A DNA stretch of 13,816 nt from DATAEK01 sp036258055 (GTDB taxonomy: Bacteria; Acidobacteriota; Vicinamibacteria; Vicinamibacterales; 2-12-FULL-66-21). Below the pieces are notes generated by a model. It was not told where the DNA came from and made no database searches. It saw only the letters and a program-made list of their open reading frames with translations. A program made the translations under genes and the position numbers. Of this stretch, positions 7,870 to 13,816 are shown one piece after another. How positions within the stretch are numbered: position 1 is the stretch's first letter; each line of letters opens with the position of its first letter. The stretch lies in contig DATAEK010000205.1 of assembly GCA_036258055.1 (NCBI GenBank), positions 1-13,816 of the forward strand, written 5' to 3'.

Positions 7870-7885
7870 TAGCTCGGTAACCGAG
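7845..7885. promoter_or_regulatory. Probable PadR operator: nested inverted repeats over the promoter
   Basis: TTACCGAGC (7845-7853) is perfectly inverted as GCTCGGTAA (7872-7880), framing the -10 hexamer. The right arm is itself half of a second palindrome, CTCGGT-A-ACCGAG (7873-7885), which ends in the ribosome binding site. Three CTCGGT half-sites thus surround the promoter and start site. Autorepression by the encoded PadR is the natural reading. The half-site differs from the ATGT/ACAT motif described for classical phenolic-acid PadR proteins. Confidence 0.55.
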
Positions 7886-7891
7886 GAGACC

Positions 7892-8227
7892 ATGAGCAAA
7901 CCTCAGGATCTGGTTCAAGGCACGCTGGACCTGCTGCTGCTGAAGATCCTCGCCCTCGAGCCGATGAACGGGCATGCGATCAGCCTCCGCCTCCGCCAGG
8001 TGTCGGGCGATGTCCTCCAGGTGAGCGACGGCTCGCTCTACCCAGCGCTGCACAAGCTGGAACAGCAAGGCTGGATCACCGCGACCTGGAGAATCACGGA
8101 GAACAATCGGCGCGCGAAGTTCTACGCGCTAAGCCGGCTGGGACGCCGGCATCTGGACCGTGAAGCGGAGAACTGGACCCGTCTGTCCACGGCGATCACT
8201 CAGGTCGTCAAACTCGAGCGTGCGTGA
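7892..8227 (+). CDS. PadR family transcriptional regulator
   Basis: A 111-residue winged-helix repressor of the short (PadR-s1) type. It shows the family hallmark: LVQGTLDLLLLKILALEPMN (residues 7-26), the recognition region around HAISLRLRQVS, VSDGSLYPALHKLEQQGWI (44-62) for helix 3 and the turn into the wing, and KFYALSRLGRRHL for the beta wing, followed by a dimerisation helix. The ATG at 7892 is preceded by GAGGAG at 7883-7888; the in-frame TTG at 7841 is rejected because it falls on the -35 box. The stop is 12 bases before the permease gene, so the two form an operon. PadR genes of this length commonly sit directly before ADOP permeases in Acidobacteriota, and the regulator presumably controls the permease. 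The inducing signal is unknown. Confidence 0.95.
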   Translation: MSKPQDLVQGTLDLLLLKILALEPMNGHAISLRLRQVSGDVLQVSDGSLYPALHKLEQQGWITATWRITENNRRAKFYALSRLGRRHLDREAENWTRLSTAITQVVKLERA

Positions 8228-8239
8228 CGAGGCGGCGCC

Positions 8240-10900
8240 ATGAGGTTCGAACGCTGGCTCTACATGGTTCCGCTCAAGTGGCGCTCGATCGTACGACCTC
8301 GGGACGTCGAGCGCGATCTCGATGACGAGATCCAGTACCACCTCGAACAACAGGTGGATGCGCTCGTGGCGCAGGGGGCCGACCGCGACGAGGCGTGGCG
8401 CACCGTGCGGCGCAACTTCGGCGGCGTCGCGATGGCGAAGGAACGGTGCCGCGATGCCCGGGGGGTGCAGCTCATCGACGTGCTGCGACAGGACGTGCGC
8501 TATGCGGGCCGAACGCTGCGCCGCAATCCGGGTTTTGCAACCGTCGCGGTGCTGACACTCGCATTGGGGATCGGCGCGAACACAGCGGTGTTCAGTCTCG
8601 TGGACGGCATCCTGCTCTCGCGACTGCCCTACGCCTCACCGGAACAGCTCGTCAGCATCAAGGGTGCGACCTACCCGAACGGCGGCTTCGCCGCCATGCG
8701 GGAGGAGATCAGGAGCCTGGACGTCGCCGCGTATGCAGAGGGGCACTCCTTCACGCTGACCGGCGGCGGCGAGCCGATGCGCCTGACTGGATCGCGCGTT
8801 TCCGCGGAGCTCTTCTCGATCCTCGGCGTGCTTCCGGCGCTTGGCCGGTGGCTGCAACGCGGTGAGGACGTCTCACCCCAGGACCGATACGTCGTGATCA
8901 GCCACGCCCTGTGGGCGAGCCGTTTTCATCAGGACCGAACGATTATCGGTCGATCCATTCAGCTCGATGAAGTATCGCGCGAAGTGGTCGCCGTGATGCC
9001 GGCGTCGTTTCAGTTTCCCTCGCCGCGTACGCAGATCTGGGTGCCGCTCGGCCTGGACGCACGCGACACGACGACCTACTGGGCGGGCGACTACATGCCC
9101 ATCATCGGGCGGCTGCGGCCCGGCGCGGCGATGACGAGCGCCCAGGGCGACGTTCGAGTCTTTCAGTCACGCATCGGCGCGCGCTTTCCCTGGCGCATGC
9201 CGGATTCGTGGAACCGTGATCTGACGGTGATTTCCCTGCAGGAAGCGCTGGTCGGTGATGTCCGCCCGCAGCTGTTGATCCTGATTGCGGGTGTCGCTCT
9301 CGTACTGGTGATCGCCTGCGCCAACGTCGCCAATCTCAGCCTGTCGCGTGCGATTACACGCGAGCGCGAGATCGTCGTCCGGACCGCAATTGGCGCGGCG
9401 CCGCGCCGCATCGCCATGCAGCTTCTCACCGAGAGCGTCGTGCTGGCGTCGATCGGCGCAGTGGTCGGTCTGCTGTTCGCCACGCATGGACTCGCGATCA
9501 TGAAGCTCGTGCTGCCGCCGGACACCCCGCGACTCGCGGACGCGAATTTGAACTGGCGCGTGTTGGCATTCACGGGCCTGCTCGGCGTGCTCACCGGGTG
9601 CGCCTTCGGCCTAGTCCCGGTCCTGCGGGCGCTGCGGCTCAAGCTCCGGTCCACGCTGGACGCGGGCGGTCGGGACGGCCGTGGGGCGGTCGCAATGCCG
9701 CTCCGATCCGCCTTGACCATCGGGCAGATCGCCTGTGCCGTGCTGCTGGTGATCAGCGCGGGCCTCCTGGTGCGCAGCTTGTGGCGGTTGTCCCACACCG
9801 ATCCCGGATTCCAGGCGGCGGAGGTCGTCACCGCGCGCATTTCACCGACCGAGTCGGTCTGCAGGGATTCCGAACACTGCCTCGCCTTTTATCGTGCGTT
9901 CGAGGCCGAGCTGCAGGGAACGGCGGGTATTGCAGGTGTCGCGCTGATCAACACGCTGCCGTTGACGGGCGCAGTCGCCAAGCGGTCGCTCGAACTCGAA
10001 CGCTTCATCACGCCAGAGAATCAGACGGCGCCACTCTTCTGGATGAACACCATCACGCCAGATTATTTTCGTGTGATGCACATCCGTCTCGTTTCAGGAC
10101 GAGCGTTTACGCGCGCGGATCTGACGGGACATCCGGCGGCCGCGATCGTCACTGCATCGACGGCTCGGAGGTTCTGGCCCGGCCAGGATCCGGTTGGTCT
10201 GCACATCCGATTCATAGGTGAGGCCGGATGGCACCAGATTGTTGGCGTCGTCTCCGACATCCGCGCCTACGACCTGACAAGGGATGTACCCGAGTGGATC
10301 ACCGGATCGATCTACGTACCGTACGGCCCGAATGCAACGATGGAGAACAATCGTATCCCGAGTGATATGACGCTCACGCTCGGGACCACGTTGGGACCGG
10401 CGCACGTCGCCAGCATGATCCAGAGCGCGGCTCTCTCTGCAGGGGGAGAGGTCGCGGTGAGCGACGTGCGTCCGATGGAGTCGATGCTCGCCAATGCGGT
10501 GGCGGCTCCCGCCGCTACCGCATCGTTACTGGTGACGATGGCCGGGCTTGCGCTGGTGTTGGGCAGCATTGGCGTCTACGGCGTGCTATCGTTTCTCGTC
10601 TCGCGACGGACGCGTGATTTCGGCATCCACATCGCCCTCGGCGCGCAGCCCCGCGATCTGTTCTGGCTCGTCTTCAAAGAAGGCGGCATCCTGTGCGGGG
10701 CGGGCATCTTGACCGGTTTTGCCGGTGCGCTGGCCGCGACGCGCCTGATGTCGAGCGAGCTCTATGGCATCAGCCCGACGGATCCCCTGACCTACGCCAC
10801 CGTCGGCATAGTCGTCTCGCTGGTGACGATGATGGCGTGCTACGTGCCAACTCGCCGGGCAATGGGAATGGACCCGCTGGTGGCGTTGAGGGACCAGTAG
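8240..10900 (+). CDS. ADOP-type ABC transporter permease (duplicated MacB_PCD/FtsX)
   Basis: An 886-residue membrane protein with the duplicated architecture of acidobacterial orphan permeases. Residues 1-80 are the soluble N-terminal prefix seen in PadR-linked members (RDVERDLDDEIQYHLEQQVD). TM1 is at 99-121 (FATVAVLTLALGIGANTAVF), followed by the first periplasmic MacB_PCD domain to about 340, with TM2-4 near 345-366, 396-420 and 441-462. The second half repeats this: TM5 near 491-511, periplasmic domain to about 755, and TM6-8 near 763-785, 815-836 and 853-873, ending PLVALRDQ. Such proteins resemble MacB/LolC-type mechanotransmission permeases but carry no ATPase; no ATP-binding cassette gene is next to it, so any ATPase partner must be encoded elsewhere. 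The substrate is unknown; efflux or lipoprotein-related work is typical of relatives. It is the second gene of the padR operon, with a GAGGCGG ribosome binding site before the ATG. Confidence 0.94.
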   Translation: MRFERWLYMVPLKWRSIVRPRDVERDLDDEIQYHLEQQVDALVAQGADRDEAWRTVRRNFGGVAMAKERCRDARGVQLIDVLRQDVRYAGRTLRRNPGFATVAVLTLALGIGANTAVFSLVDGILLSRLPYASPEQLVSIKGATYPNGGFAAMREEIRSLDVAAYAEGHSFTLTGGGEPMRLTGSRVSAELFSILGVLPALGRWLQRGEDVSPQDRYVVISHALWASRFHQDRTIIGRSIQLDEVSREVVAVMPASFQFPSPRTQIWVPLGLDARDTTTYWAGDYMPIIGRLRPGAAMTSAQGDVRVFQSRIGARFPWRMPDSWNRDLTVISLQEALVGDVRPQLLILIAGVALVLVIACANVANLSLSRAITREREIVVRTAIGAAPRRIAMQLLTESVVLASIGAVVGLLFATHGLAIMKLVLPPDTPRLADANLNWRVLAFTGLLGVLTGCAFGLVPVLRALRLKLRSTLDAGGRDGRGAVAMPLRSALTIGQIACAVLLVISAGLLVRSLWRLSHTDPGFQAAEVVTARISPTESVCRDSEHCLAFYRAFEAELQGTAGIAGVALINTLPLTGAVAKRSLELERFITPENQTAPLFWMNTITPDYFRVMHIRLVSGRAFTRADLTGHPAAAIVTASTARRFWPGQDPVGLHIRFIGEAGWHQIVGVVSDIRAYDLTRDVPEWITGSIYVPYGPNATMENNRIPSDMTLTLGTTLGPAHVASMIQSAALSAGGEVAVSDVRPMESMLANAVAAPAATASLLVTMAGLALVLGSIGVYGVLSFLVSRRTRDFGIHIALGAQPRDLFWLVFKEGGILCGAGILTGFAGALAATRLMSSELYGISPTDPLTYATVGIVVSLVTMMACYVPTRRAMGMDPLVALRDQ

Positions 10901-11049
10901 AAGGTGCTTCTTATACGAGCTTCGCGGCGGGCGACGTGATGCACAGCCAACCAGAATAACGACGCTCAATGTGCGAGCGTGGCTGGGTCTCGAAGTGCTT
11001 ACGCTGGTGAAATAGGCAGGGCTGCCGCGGCCACAACCCGCCATACCAG
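10901..11049. other. Intergenic region after the permease gene
   Basis: No gene, strong hairpin or T-tract was found in this stretch between the rightward permease gene and the leftward methyltransferase side. Together with the small ORF region to 11256 it makes a gap of about 355 bases between established genes. Confidence 0.5.
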
Positions 11050-11184
11050 TCAGGGTTCGAGATGCTCGAGGACCCTTACGGTGAACATCGGCGGCCCCGG
11101 CTCATCAGGCCAGCGTGTGTAATTGTGGACGGCCTCGCGAAGTCGTCTGCATCCGAGCATCGCAGCGTGCGACCTGTTAGTCAT
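11050..11184 (-). CDS. Small ORF downstream of the methyltransferase gene, hypothetical (44 aa) or gene remnant
   Basis: An ATG at 11184 opens a 44-codon frame, starting MTNRSHAAMLGCRRLREAV and containing HNYTRWPDEPGPPMFTVRV before ending LEHLEP. From about codon 15 onward the codons end mostly in G or C and the amino acids look protein-like, unlike the arginine/serine-rich shadows elsewhere. The frame is open further upstream to about 11256 with only a TTG as an alternative start. A GCGGGG run sits directly before the ATG, too close for a good ribosome binding site. It lies 72 bases downstream of the methyltransferase stop on the same strand. I do not recognise the family; it could be a genuine small protein, or the tail of a decayed gene. 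Confidence 0.3.
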   Translation of the reverse strand: MTNRSHAAMLGCRRLREAVHNYTRWPDEPGPPMFTVRVLEHLEP

Positions 11185-11256
11185 ACCCCGCTTATTTGCG
11201 CGATCGCGTGCTACCGGCAAGGTTGACGGCAGATGGGCCGCAGCATCGCACGCTTG

Positions 11257-12429
11257 TCATTCATCGTGTCCCCGCATCTGCCGCTCGGGCTTACCGAAGA
11301 CCGCACAGTAGCTCTCGAGGGGTCCGCGACCTGGCCAGTCATCGATCACGTTTACGAGCGCGAAGCCGGCTGCGGTCACTTCATCGACCACTAGGCCGGC
11401 CGCCACGCCGTGGCCATTCCGATTCCTCGGGACACCATTCGGTGGCCACGGCAACAGCCAGGACAACGTCGGCGGAAAGTCGATGACCGCGAGAAGCCCG
11501 CCGGTGCGCACGGCGCGCAGGAGCTGGAGGTTTGTTGCCGCAGGATCGGTCAAGTGATGATAGACGCGTCGCAGCACCACGGCGTCGCAGCAATCACCGG
11601 GCAAGCTCGTGTCACTGATGTGAGCCTGCACGACGATCACGTTCCGAAGCGCGGCGCCCGCAATCCGAGCACGAATCTGCTCAAGGGCTTGGGGATCAAT
11701 GTCGGTCGAAAACACCTGTCCGCTCGGCCCAACCTCGGCCGCGAGCGCGACCGTCAGGTCGCCTTGCCCGGCGCCCACATCTGCCACCGACGTGCCCGGC
11801 CTCAGCGTCAGCACCTCTCGCAGCCGCGGCATTTCCGGTCCGTCGCGCCGAAAGCCTCCGCCACGCCACTTGTCGCAGCCCAGCCTCGCGATCAAGACCG
11901 CAATCGAGACCAGCAAGAATGCCGTCGCGACGAGTTTTCCAATGCTCACGGCAGGCAGCCACCTACGTACGGAGGCCTTGTAGTCGACGTATATGGGGCC
12001 GAACCGCTCTTCCAGGTACCGCTCTTCGCGCGGGACGACGACAGCGGCAACGAAGGCGACAGTCGCGACGAGCGTCGCAAGGAGCCACCAGCTATTGACC
12101 CAAGCCGCAACGCCTAGGTGCAGCAGGGAGAACGCCAGATAGATCGGATTTCGGCTGACGCGATACGGCCCCGTGCGGACGAGGACCGTCGTCGGGCTGT
12201 CGCCGGGTACCGGTGTGCCGGCCGTGCGGAGCTGTTTGACGGCCGCCACGAACAGCACCACCGCGACCAGAGCCAGGGCACCTCCGGCCGTGCGCCCAAG
12301 CGCGCGCGGGACGAAGGGCAATGGCCAGGCGATGTCGAGCAGGAGGCCCAGCAGAATCGCGCCCGCGTACACGATCGGCGGACGAAGGATTCCGGGACTC
12401 GCACTGGCTGGGCCGTAGTCCGAGGCCAT
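11257..12429 (-). CDS. Two-domain methyltransferase: ICMT-like membrane domain fused to class I SAM methyltransferase domain
   Basis: A 390-residue protein with two methyltransferase modules. Residues 15-160 match the isoprenylcysteine carboxyl methyltransferase / phospholipid methyltransferase group: hydrophobic helices near 18-35 and 49-64, then the signature VRTGPYRVSRNPIYLA (84-99), further hydrophobic segments 100-132, and EERYLEERFGPIYVDYK (135-151). A membrane helix at about 166-182 leads into a Rossmann-fold methyltransferase (about 195-390) with motif I VADVGAGQGDLT (215-226), acidic TDID (242-245) and VYHHLTDP. It is therefore probably membrane-bound with the second catalytic domain in the cytoplasm. 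Neither acceptor substrate can be inferred. The frame is open to 12564, but that would overlap marR and cross the promoter, so I place the start at the ATG at 12429, 12 bases after the predicted transcription start and without a Shine-Dalgarno, suggesting near-leaderless translation. It is divergent from the MarR gene. Confidence 0.85.
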   Translation of the reverse strand: MASDYGPASASPGILRPPIVYAGAILLGLLLDIAWPLPFVPRALGRTAGGALALVAVVLFVAAVKQLRTAGTPVPGDSPTTVLVRTGPYRVSRNPIYLAFSLLHLGVAAWVNSWWLLATLVATVAFVAAVVVPREERYLEERFGPIYVDYKASVRRWLPAVSIGKLVATAFLLVSIAVLIARLGCDKWRGGGFRRDGPEMPRLREVLTLRPGTSVADVGAGQGDLTVALAAEVGPSGQVFSTDIDPQALEQIRARIAGAALRNVIVVQAHISDTSLPGDCCDAVVLRRVYHHLTDPAATNLQLLRAVRTGGLLAVIDFPPTLSWLLPWPPNGVPRNRNGHGVAAGLVVDEVTAAGFALVNVIDDWPGRGPLESYCAVFGKPERQMRGHDE

Positions 12430-12430
12430 T

Positions 12431-12449
12431 TTGACAACCAAGGTGTCAT
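12431..12449. promoter_or_regulatory. Candidate MarR operator, site 2 (start-proximal)
   Basis: On the plus strand TTGACA (12431-12436), 7 bases, then TGTCAT (12444-12449): a TGACA/TGTCA inverted repeat with the same 7-base spacer as site 1. It lies between the -10 hexamer and the ATG of the methyltransferase gene and covers the expected transcription start, touching the -10 at its right end. Site centres are 27 bp apart. Confidence 0.55.
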
Positions 12450-12476
12450 TATCCGAGTTGACAACGACGGTGTCAA
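12448..12476 (-). promoter_or_regulatory. Near-consensus sigma70 promoter of the methyltransferase gene
   Basis: Reading leftward, the -35 is a perfect TTGACA (12476-12471) and the -10 is GATAAT (12453-12448), with exactly 17 bases between them. Transcription should start near 12441, leaving a leader of about a dozen bases before the ATG at 12429. A promoter this strong needs control, which fits the two inverted repeats placed on it. Confidence 0.75.
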
Positions 12477-12477
12477 C
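12457..12477. promoter_or_regulatory. Candidate MarR operator, site 1 (over the -35)
   Basis: GTTGACA (12457-12463) and TGTCAAC (12471-12477) form a perfect 7-bp inverted repeat with a 7-base spacer. The right arm contains the -35 hexamer of the leftward methyltransferase promoter, and the site lies 33 bases upstream of the marR ATG, so one bound dimer could repress both directions. Confidence 0.6.
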
Positions 12478-12509
12478 TGGAGAAGCTGATACGTCAAGGA
12501 AGACAGGCG

Positions 12510-13004
12510 ATGGCGTCAGCGCGACAGCAGAAAGGGGCAGGCTCAGGGACAGGAACGGACCCAATTGTTGACAGCAAGGCCACGGCGATAGCCGAGTTGA
12601 TGCTCGAAGTGGCTCAATGCTTCTTCAGGATACGGGCGATCGGCCAGAGGACAGGGCTCATCACCAGCTGGGGTGGTGGTGCGTTTGGCTTCATGCGAAG
12701 CCTCGCGATCCTTGGTCCGTTGACCGTGCCGCAGATCGCACAGATGCGCCCGACCAGTCGCCAGCGGATGCAGAGGCTGGCAGATGAACTGGCGGCGGAG
12801 GGGCTCGTCGAATTCGTCGACAACCCGAAGCATCTGCGCTCGAAGTTAGTGCGGCTGACGCGTAAAGGAGACGCGCGATACCGCGAGCTCCATACCCGCT
12901 TCCTCGTACTTGCCTCGACCGCAGGCGACGCTTTGAGTGAGACGGATGTCCGCAAGGCCACGAAGATCCTGCGGCAGCTCACTGAGAATATGAAAGGGCG
13001 GTAG
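12510..13004 (+). CDS. MarR family transcriptional regulator
   Basis: A 164-residue winged-helix protein of typical MarR length. Helices at about 24-48 and 130-160 form the dimerisation part. The DNA-binding core is FMRSLAILGPLTVPQIAQM (60-78), followed by the recognition helix around PTSRQRMQRLADELAAEGLV (80-99) and the wing VDNPKHLRSKLVRLTRKG (102-119), a standard MarR sequence pattern. The start at 12510 is supported by AAGGAAG at 12496-12502. It is divergent from the methyltransferase gene, with 80 bases between the two start codons, carrying two copies of an inverted repeat placed over the methyltransferase promoter. Repression of the methyltransferase, and probably of itself, relieved by a small ligand, is the usual behaviour of such pairs. 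No clear -35/-10 was found for marR itself. The ligand is unknown. Confidence 0.92.
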   Translation: MASARQQKGAGSGTGTDPIVDSKATAIAELMLEVAQCFFRIRAIGQRTGLITSWGGGAFGFMRSLAILGPLTVPQIAQMRPTSRQRMQRLADELAAEGLVEFVDNPKHLRSKLVRLTRKGDARYRELHTRFLVLASTAGDALSETDVRKATKILRQLTENMKGR

Positions 13005-13096
13005 AAGCGGGGATACTCGACGCGTTCGACTCGACCTCGGTCCAGCCACGCAGCGCCTCGACATCAACCGATCACCAAACGTGGCTGCGCAATCAA

Positions 13097-13123
13097 TGTC
13101 ACATTCCGCGACCCTATCCCGTC
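13097..13123 (+). promoter_or_regulatory. ECF41-type promoter (TGTCACA-N16-CGTC)
   Basis: TGTCACA at 13097-13103 and CGTC at 13120-13123 are separated by 16 bases. This matches the target-promoter motif established for ECF41 sigma factors, which usually drives the partner gene next to the sigma gene. Here it lies 26 bases before the 39-codon ORF and about 150 bases before the ECF41-like sigma gene, implying autoregulation of the pair. Confidence 0.75.
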
Positions 13124-13148
13124 TCACTCTTGAGGAGGGAGGAGGGAC

Positions 13149-13268
13149 ATGAGCAAATCGGCAGTGTTCAGAGCGTTTGACAAGTTCGAGCGGGATTACA
13201 ACTACGACGCCTGTATCGTCGTCAGCGCCATGCCGGATCAGGAGAATGGGGCGGCGCGTCCGGCGTGA
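13149..13268 (+). CDS. 39-residue ORF between the ECF41-type promoter and the sigma factor gene; possible truncated partner gene
   Basis: The frame begins MSKSAVFRAFDKFERDYNYD and ends after ENGAARPA, 39 residues in total. It has one of the strongest ribosome binding sites in the window: two tandem GGAGG-type runs between 13132 and 13146. It sits immediately behind the ECF41-type promoter, where such sigma factors usually have a partner gene, often a carboxymuconolactone decarboxylase (CMD)-like protein, an oxidoreductase or an epimerase. The FERDYNYDA segment resembles the start of some CMD-like proteins, but the rest of such a protein, including its CxxC active site, is absent, and the composition changes after about residue 21. 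I infer an N-terminal remnant left by an internal deletion; a genuine small protein or a leader ORF coupling translation to the sigma factor, whose ATG is 8 bases after this stop, is also possible. Confidence 0.5.
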   Translation: MSKSAVFRAFDKFERDYNYDACIVVSAMPDQENGAARPA

Positions 13269-13276
13269 GCTCTCCG

Positions 13277-13816
13277 ATGTCGAATCCAGCCGCGAGCTTC
13301 AAGCCGTACCGCCACCGCTTGCTCGGCCTCGCCTACCGCATGTTGGGGTCGGTGGCTGATGCCGAGGACGCGGTGCAGGAGACGTACTTGCGCTGGCATG
13401 CGGCCGACCGCAGCAGCGTGTTGGACTCAAGAGCCTTTCTCATGACCACGACGACGCGGATTTGTCTCGGCATGCTCACGTCGGCGCGTACGCGGCGCGA
13501 GGAGTACGTCGGTCCCTGGCTGCCGGAGCCGGTTGTCGACACCGCAGCGCTCGCGCCCGACAGTCGCACGGAGCTGGCCGAGGATTTGTCGATAGCGCTG
13601 CTCTTGACGCTCGACCGGCTGTCGCCGCTCGAGCGGGCCGCCTTCCTGCTGCACGACGTGTTCGATTTCTCGTTCAGCGAAATCGCCACGGCGCTCCAGC
13701 GCAGCGAGGCGGCGTGCCGGCAGCTGGCCGCCCGCGCACGGGCGCACGTGCGCGCAGTACGACCAGGCGGCATCACCGCGCCGCCGCGTTCGGGGGAGAT
13801 CGATACGAAGCATGCG
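13277..13816 (+). CDS. ECF sigma factor, ECF41/SigJ-like, partial
   Basis: 180 codons run to the right edge without a stop. Sigma region 2 covers about residues 8-75: FKPYRHRLLGLAYRMLGSVA then DAEDAVQETYLRW, the conserved core-binding and -10 contact segment. After a linker carrying the ECF41 hallmark WLPEPVVD (about 84-91), region 4 covers about 106-160: LDRLSPLERAAFLLHDVFDF, then FSEIATALQRSEAACRQLAARARAHV as the helix-turn-helix reading the -35. ECF41 proteins carry a C-terminal SnoaL-like regulatory domain in place of a separate anti-sigma factor; it would begin just beyond this window, so its presence here is not seen. The ATG at 13277 is chosen; an in-frame GTG at 13265 overlapping the preceding stop is an alternative. 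An ECF41-type promoter upstream suggests positive autoregulation with the 39-codon ORF. Confidence 0.92.
   Translation, partial: MSNPAASFKPYRHRLLGLAYRMLGSVADAEDAVQETYLRWHAADRSSVLDSRAFLMTTTTRICLGMLTSARTRREEYVGPWLPEPVVDTAALAPDSRTELAEDLSIALLLTLDRLSPLERAAFLLHDVFDFSFSEIATALQRSEAACRQLAARARAHVRAVRPGGITAPPRSGEIDTKHA

Larger units (their letters stand above)
7555..7891. other. Intergenic region upstream of the padR-type operon
   Basis: This 337-base stretch contains a hairpin about 100 bases after the TPR stop and, at its right end, the promoter and operator of the PadR-type gene. A 116-codon frame on the minus strand (7549-7899) crosses that promoter and the end of the TPR gene and has the composition of a chance frame. 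A 47-codon plus-strand frame from the ATG at 7628 lacks a ribosome binding site and recognisable motifs. Neither is called. Confidence 0.5.

Noticed and set aside
7841..7891. Alternative TTG start giving a 128-residue PadR protein
   Set aside because: The TTG is part of the -35 hexamer; the ATG at 7892 has a good ribosome binding site and gives the standard N-terminus.
7549..7899. 116-codon minus-strand frame covering the padR upstream region
   Set aside because: Antisense to the padR promoter and the end of the TPR gene, no ribosome binding site or recognisable motif, Ser/Thr/Arg-rich composition typical of a chance frame.
9163..9840. 225-codon minus-strand frame inside the permease gene
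   Set aside because: Antisense shadow of the ADOP permease, Ser/Arg/Thr-rich, without recognisable domain.
11199..11208. 10-bp palindrome CGCGATCGCG
   Set aside because: Short GC-rich palindromes of this kind are expected by chance in such DNA and it has no spatial relation to a promoter.
11160..11260. Possible integron attC-like site near GTTAGTC at 11176-11182
   Set aside because: The core does not match the attC consensus, no paired core site or integrase is present, and the surrounding genes are not cassette-like.
12430..12564. N-terminal extension of the methyltransferase to an ATG at 12564
   Set aside because: It would overlap the first 55 bases of marR on the opposite strand and be translated across the consensus promoter and both operator repeats; the peptide has no family resemblance.

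Overview
The window is GC-rich, densely coding bacterial chromosome. Three features point to a soil member of Acidobacteriota: a PadR regulator next to a duplicated-FtsX orphan permease (ADOP type), a eukaryotic-type Ser/Thr kinase fused to a PD40/TolB-like beta-propeller, and an exported TPR protein of a kind common in that phylum. This placement is inferred from gene content. I see no rRNA, tRNA, CRISPR array or insertion sequence.

Layout. 1-515 (-): dihydrofolate reductase-like (RibD C-terminal) protein, cut by the left edge. 864-1718 (-): AraC-type regulator, divergent from a small cupin protein (1882-2247, +); an 18-bp composite inverted repeat lies between them. 2336-2797 (-): DUF3237 protein, following the large kinase-propeller gene (2858-5428, -). 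5429-5895 holds no clear gene but contains coding-like fragments on both strands. 5896-7554 (+): exported TPR protein. 7892-8227 and 8240-10900 (+): PadR regulator and ADOP permease, a two-gene operon behind a sigma70-like promoter embedded in inverted repeats. 11257-12429 (-): two-domain methyltransferase (membrane ICMT-like domain plus class I SAM methyltransferase domain), divergent from a MarR regulator (12510-13004, +). A small ORF (11050-11184, -) follows the methyltransferase. 13149-13268 (+): a 39-codon ORF directly behind a near-ideal ECF41-type promoter, followed by an ECF41/SigJ-like sigma factor (13277 to the right edge, +).

How it fits together. The window is a string of small self-contained regulatory modules, each pairing a one-component regulator or sigma factor with one or two effectors: AraC/cupin, PadR/ADOP, MarR/methyltransferase and ECF41/short ORF. 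In all four, candidate operator or promoter sequences can be read directly at the expected place. The most interesting are the MarR module, whose two copies of a TTGACA-N7-TGTCAA-type repeat overlap the -35 and the start region of a consensus promoter driving an unusual two-methyltransferase fusion, and the ECF41 module, where the usual partner gene appears to be reduced to a 39-residue ORF. No wholly new multi-gene defence or metabolic system can be claimed from sequence alone.
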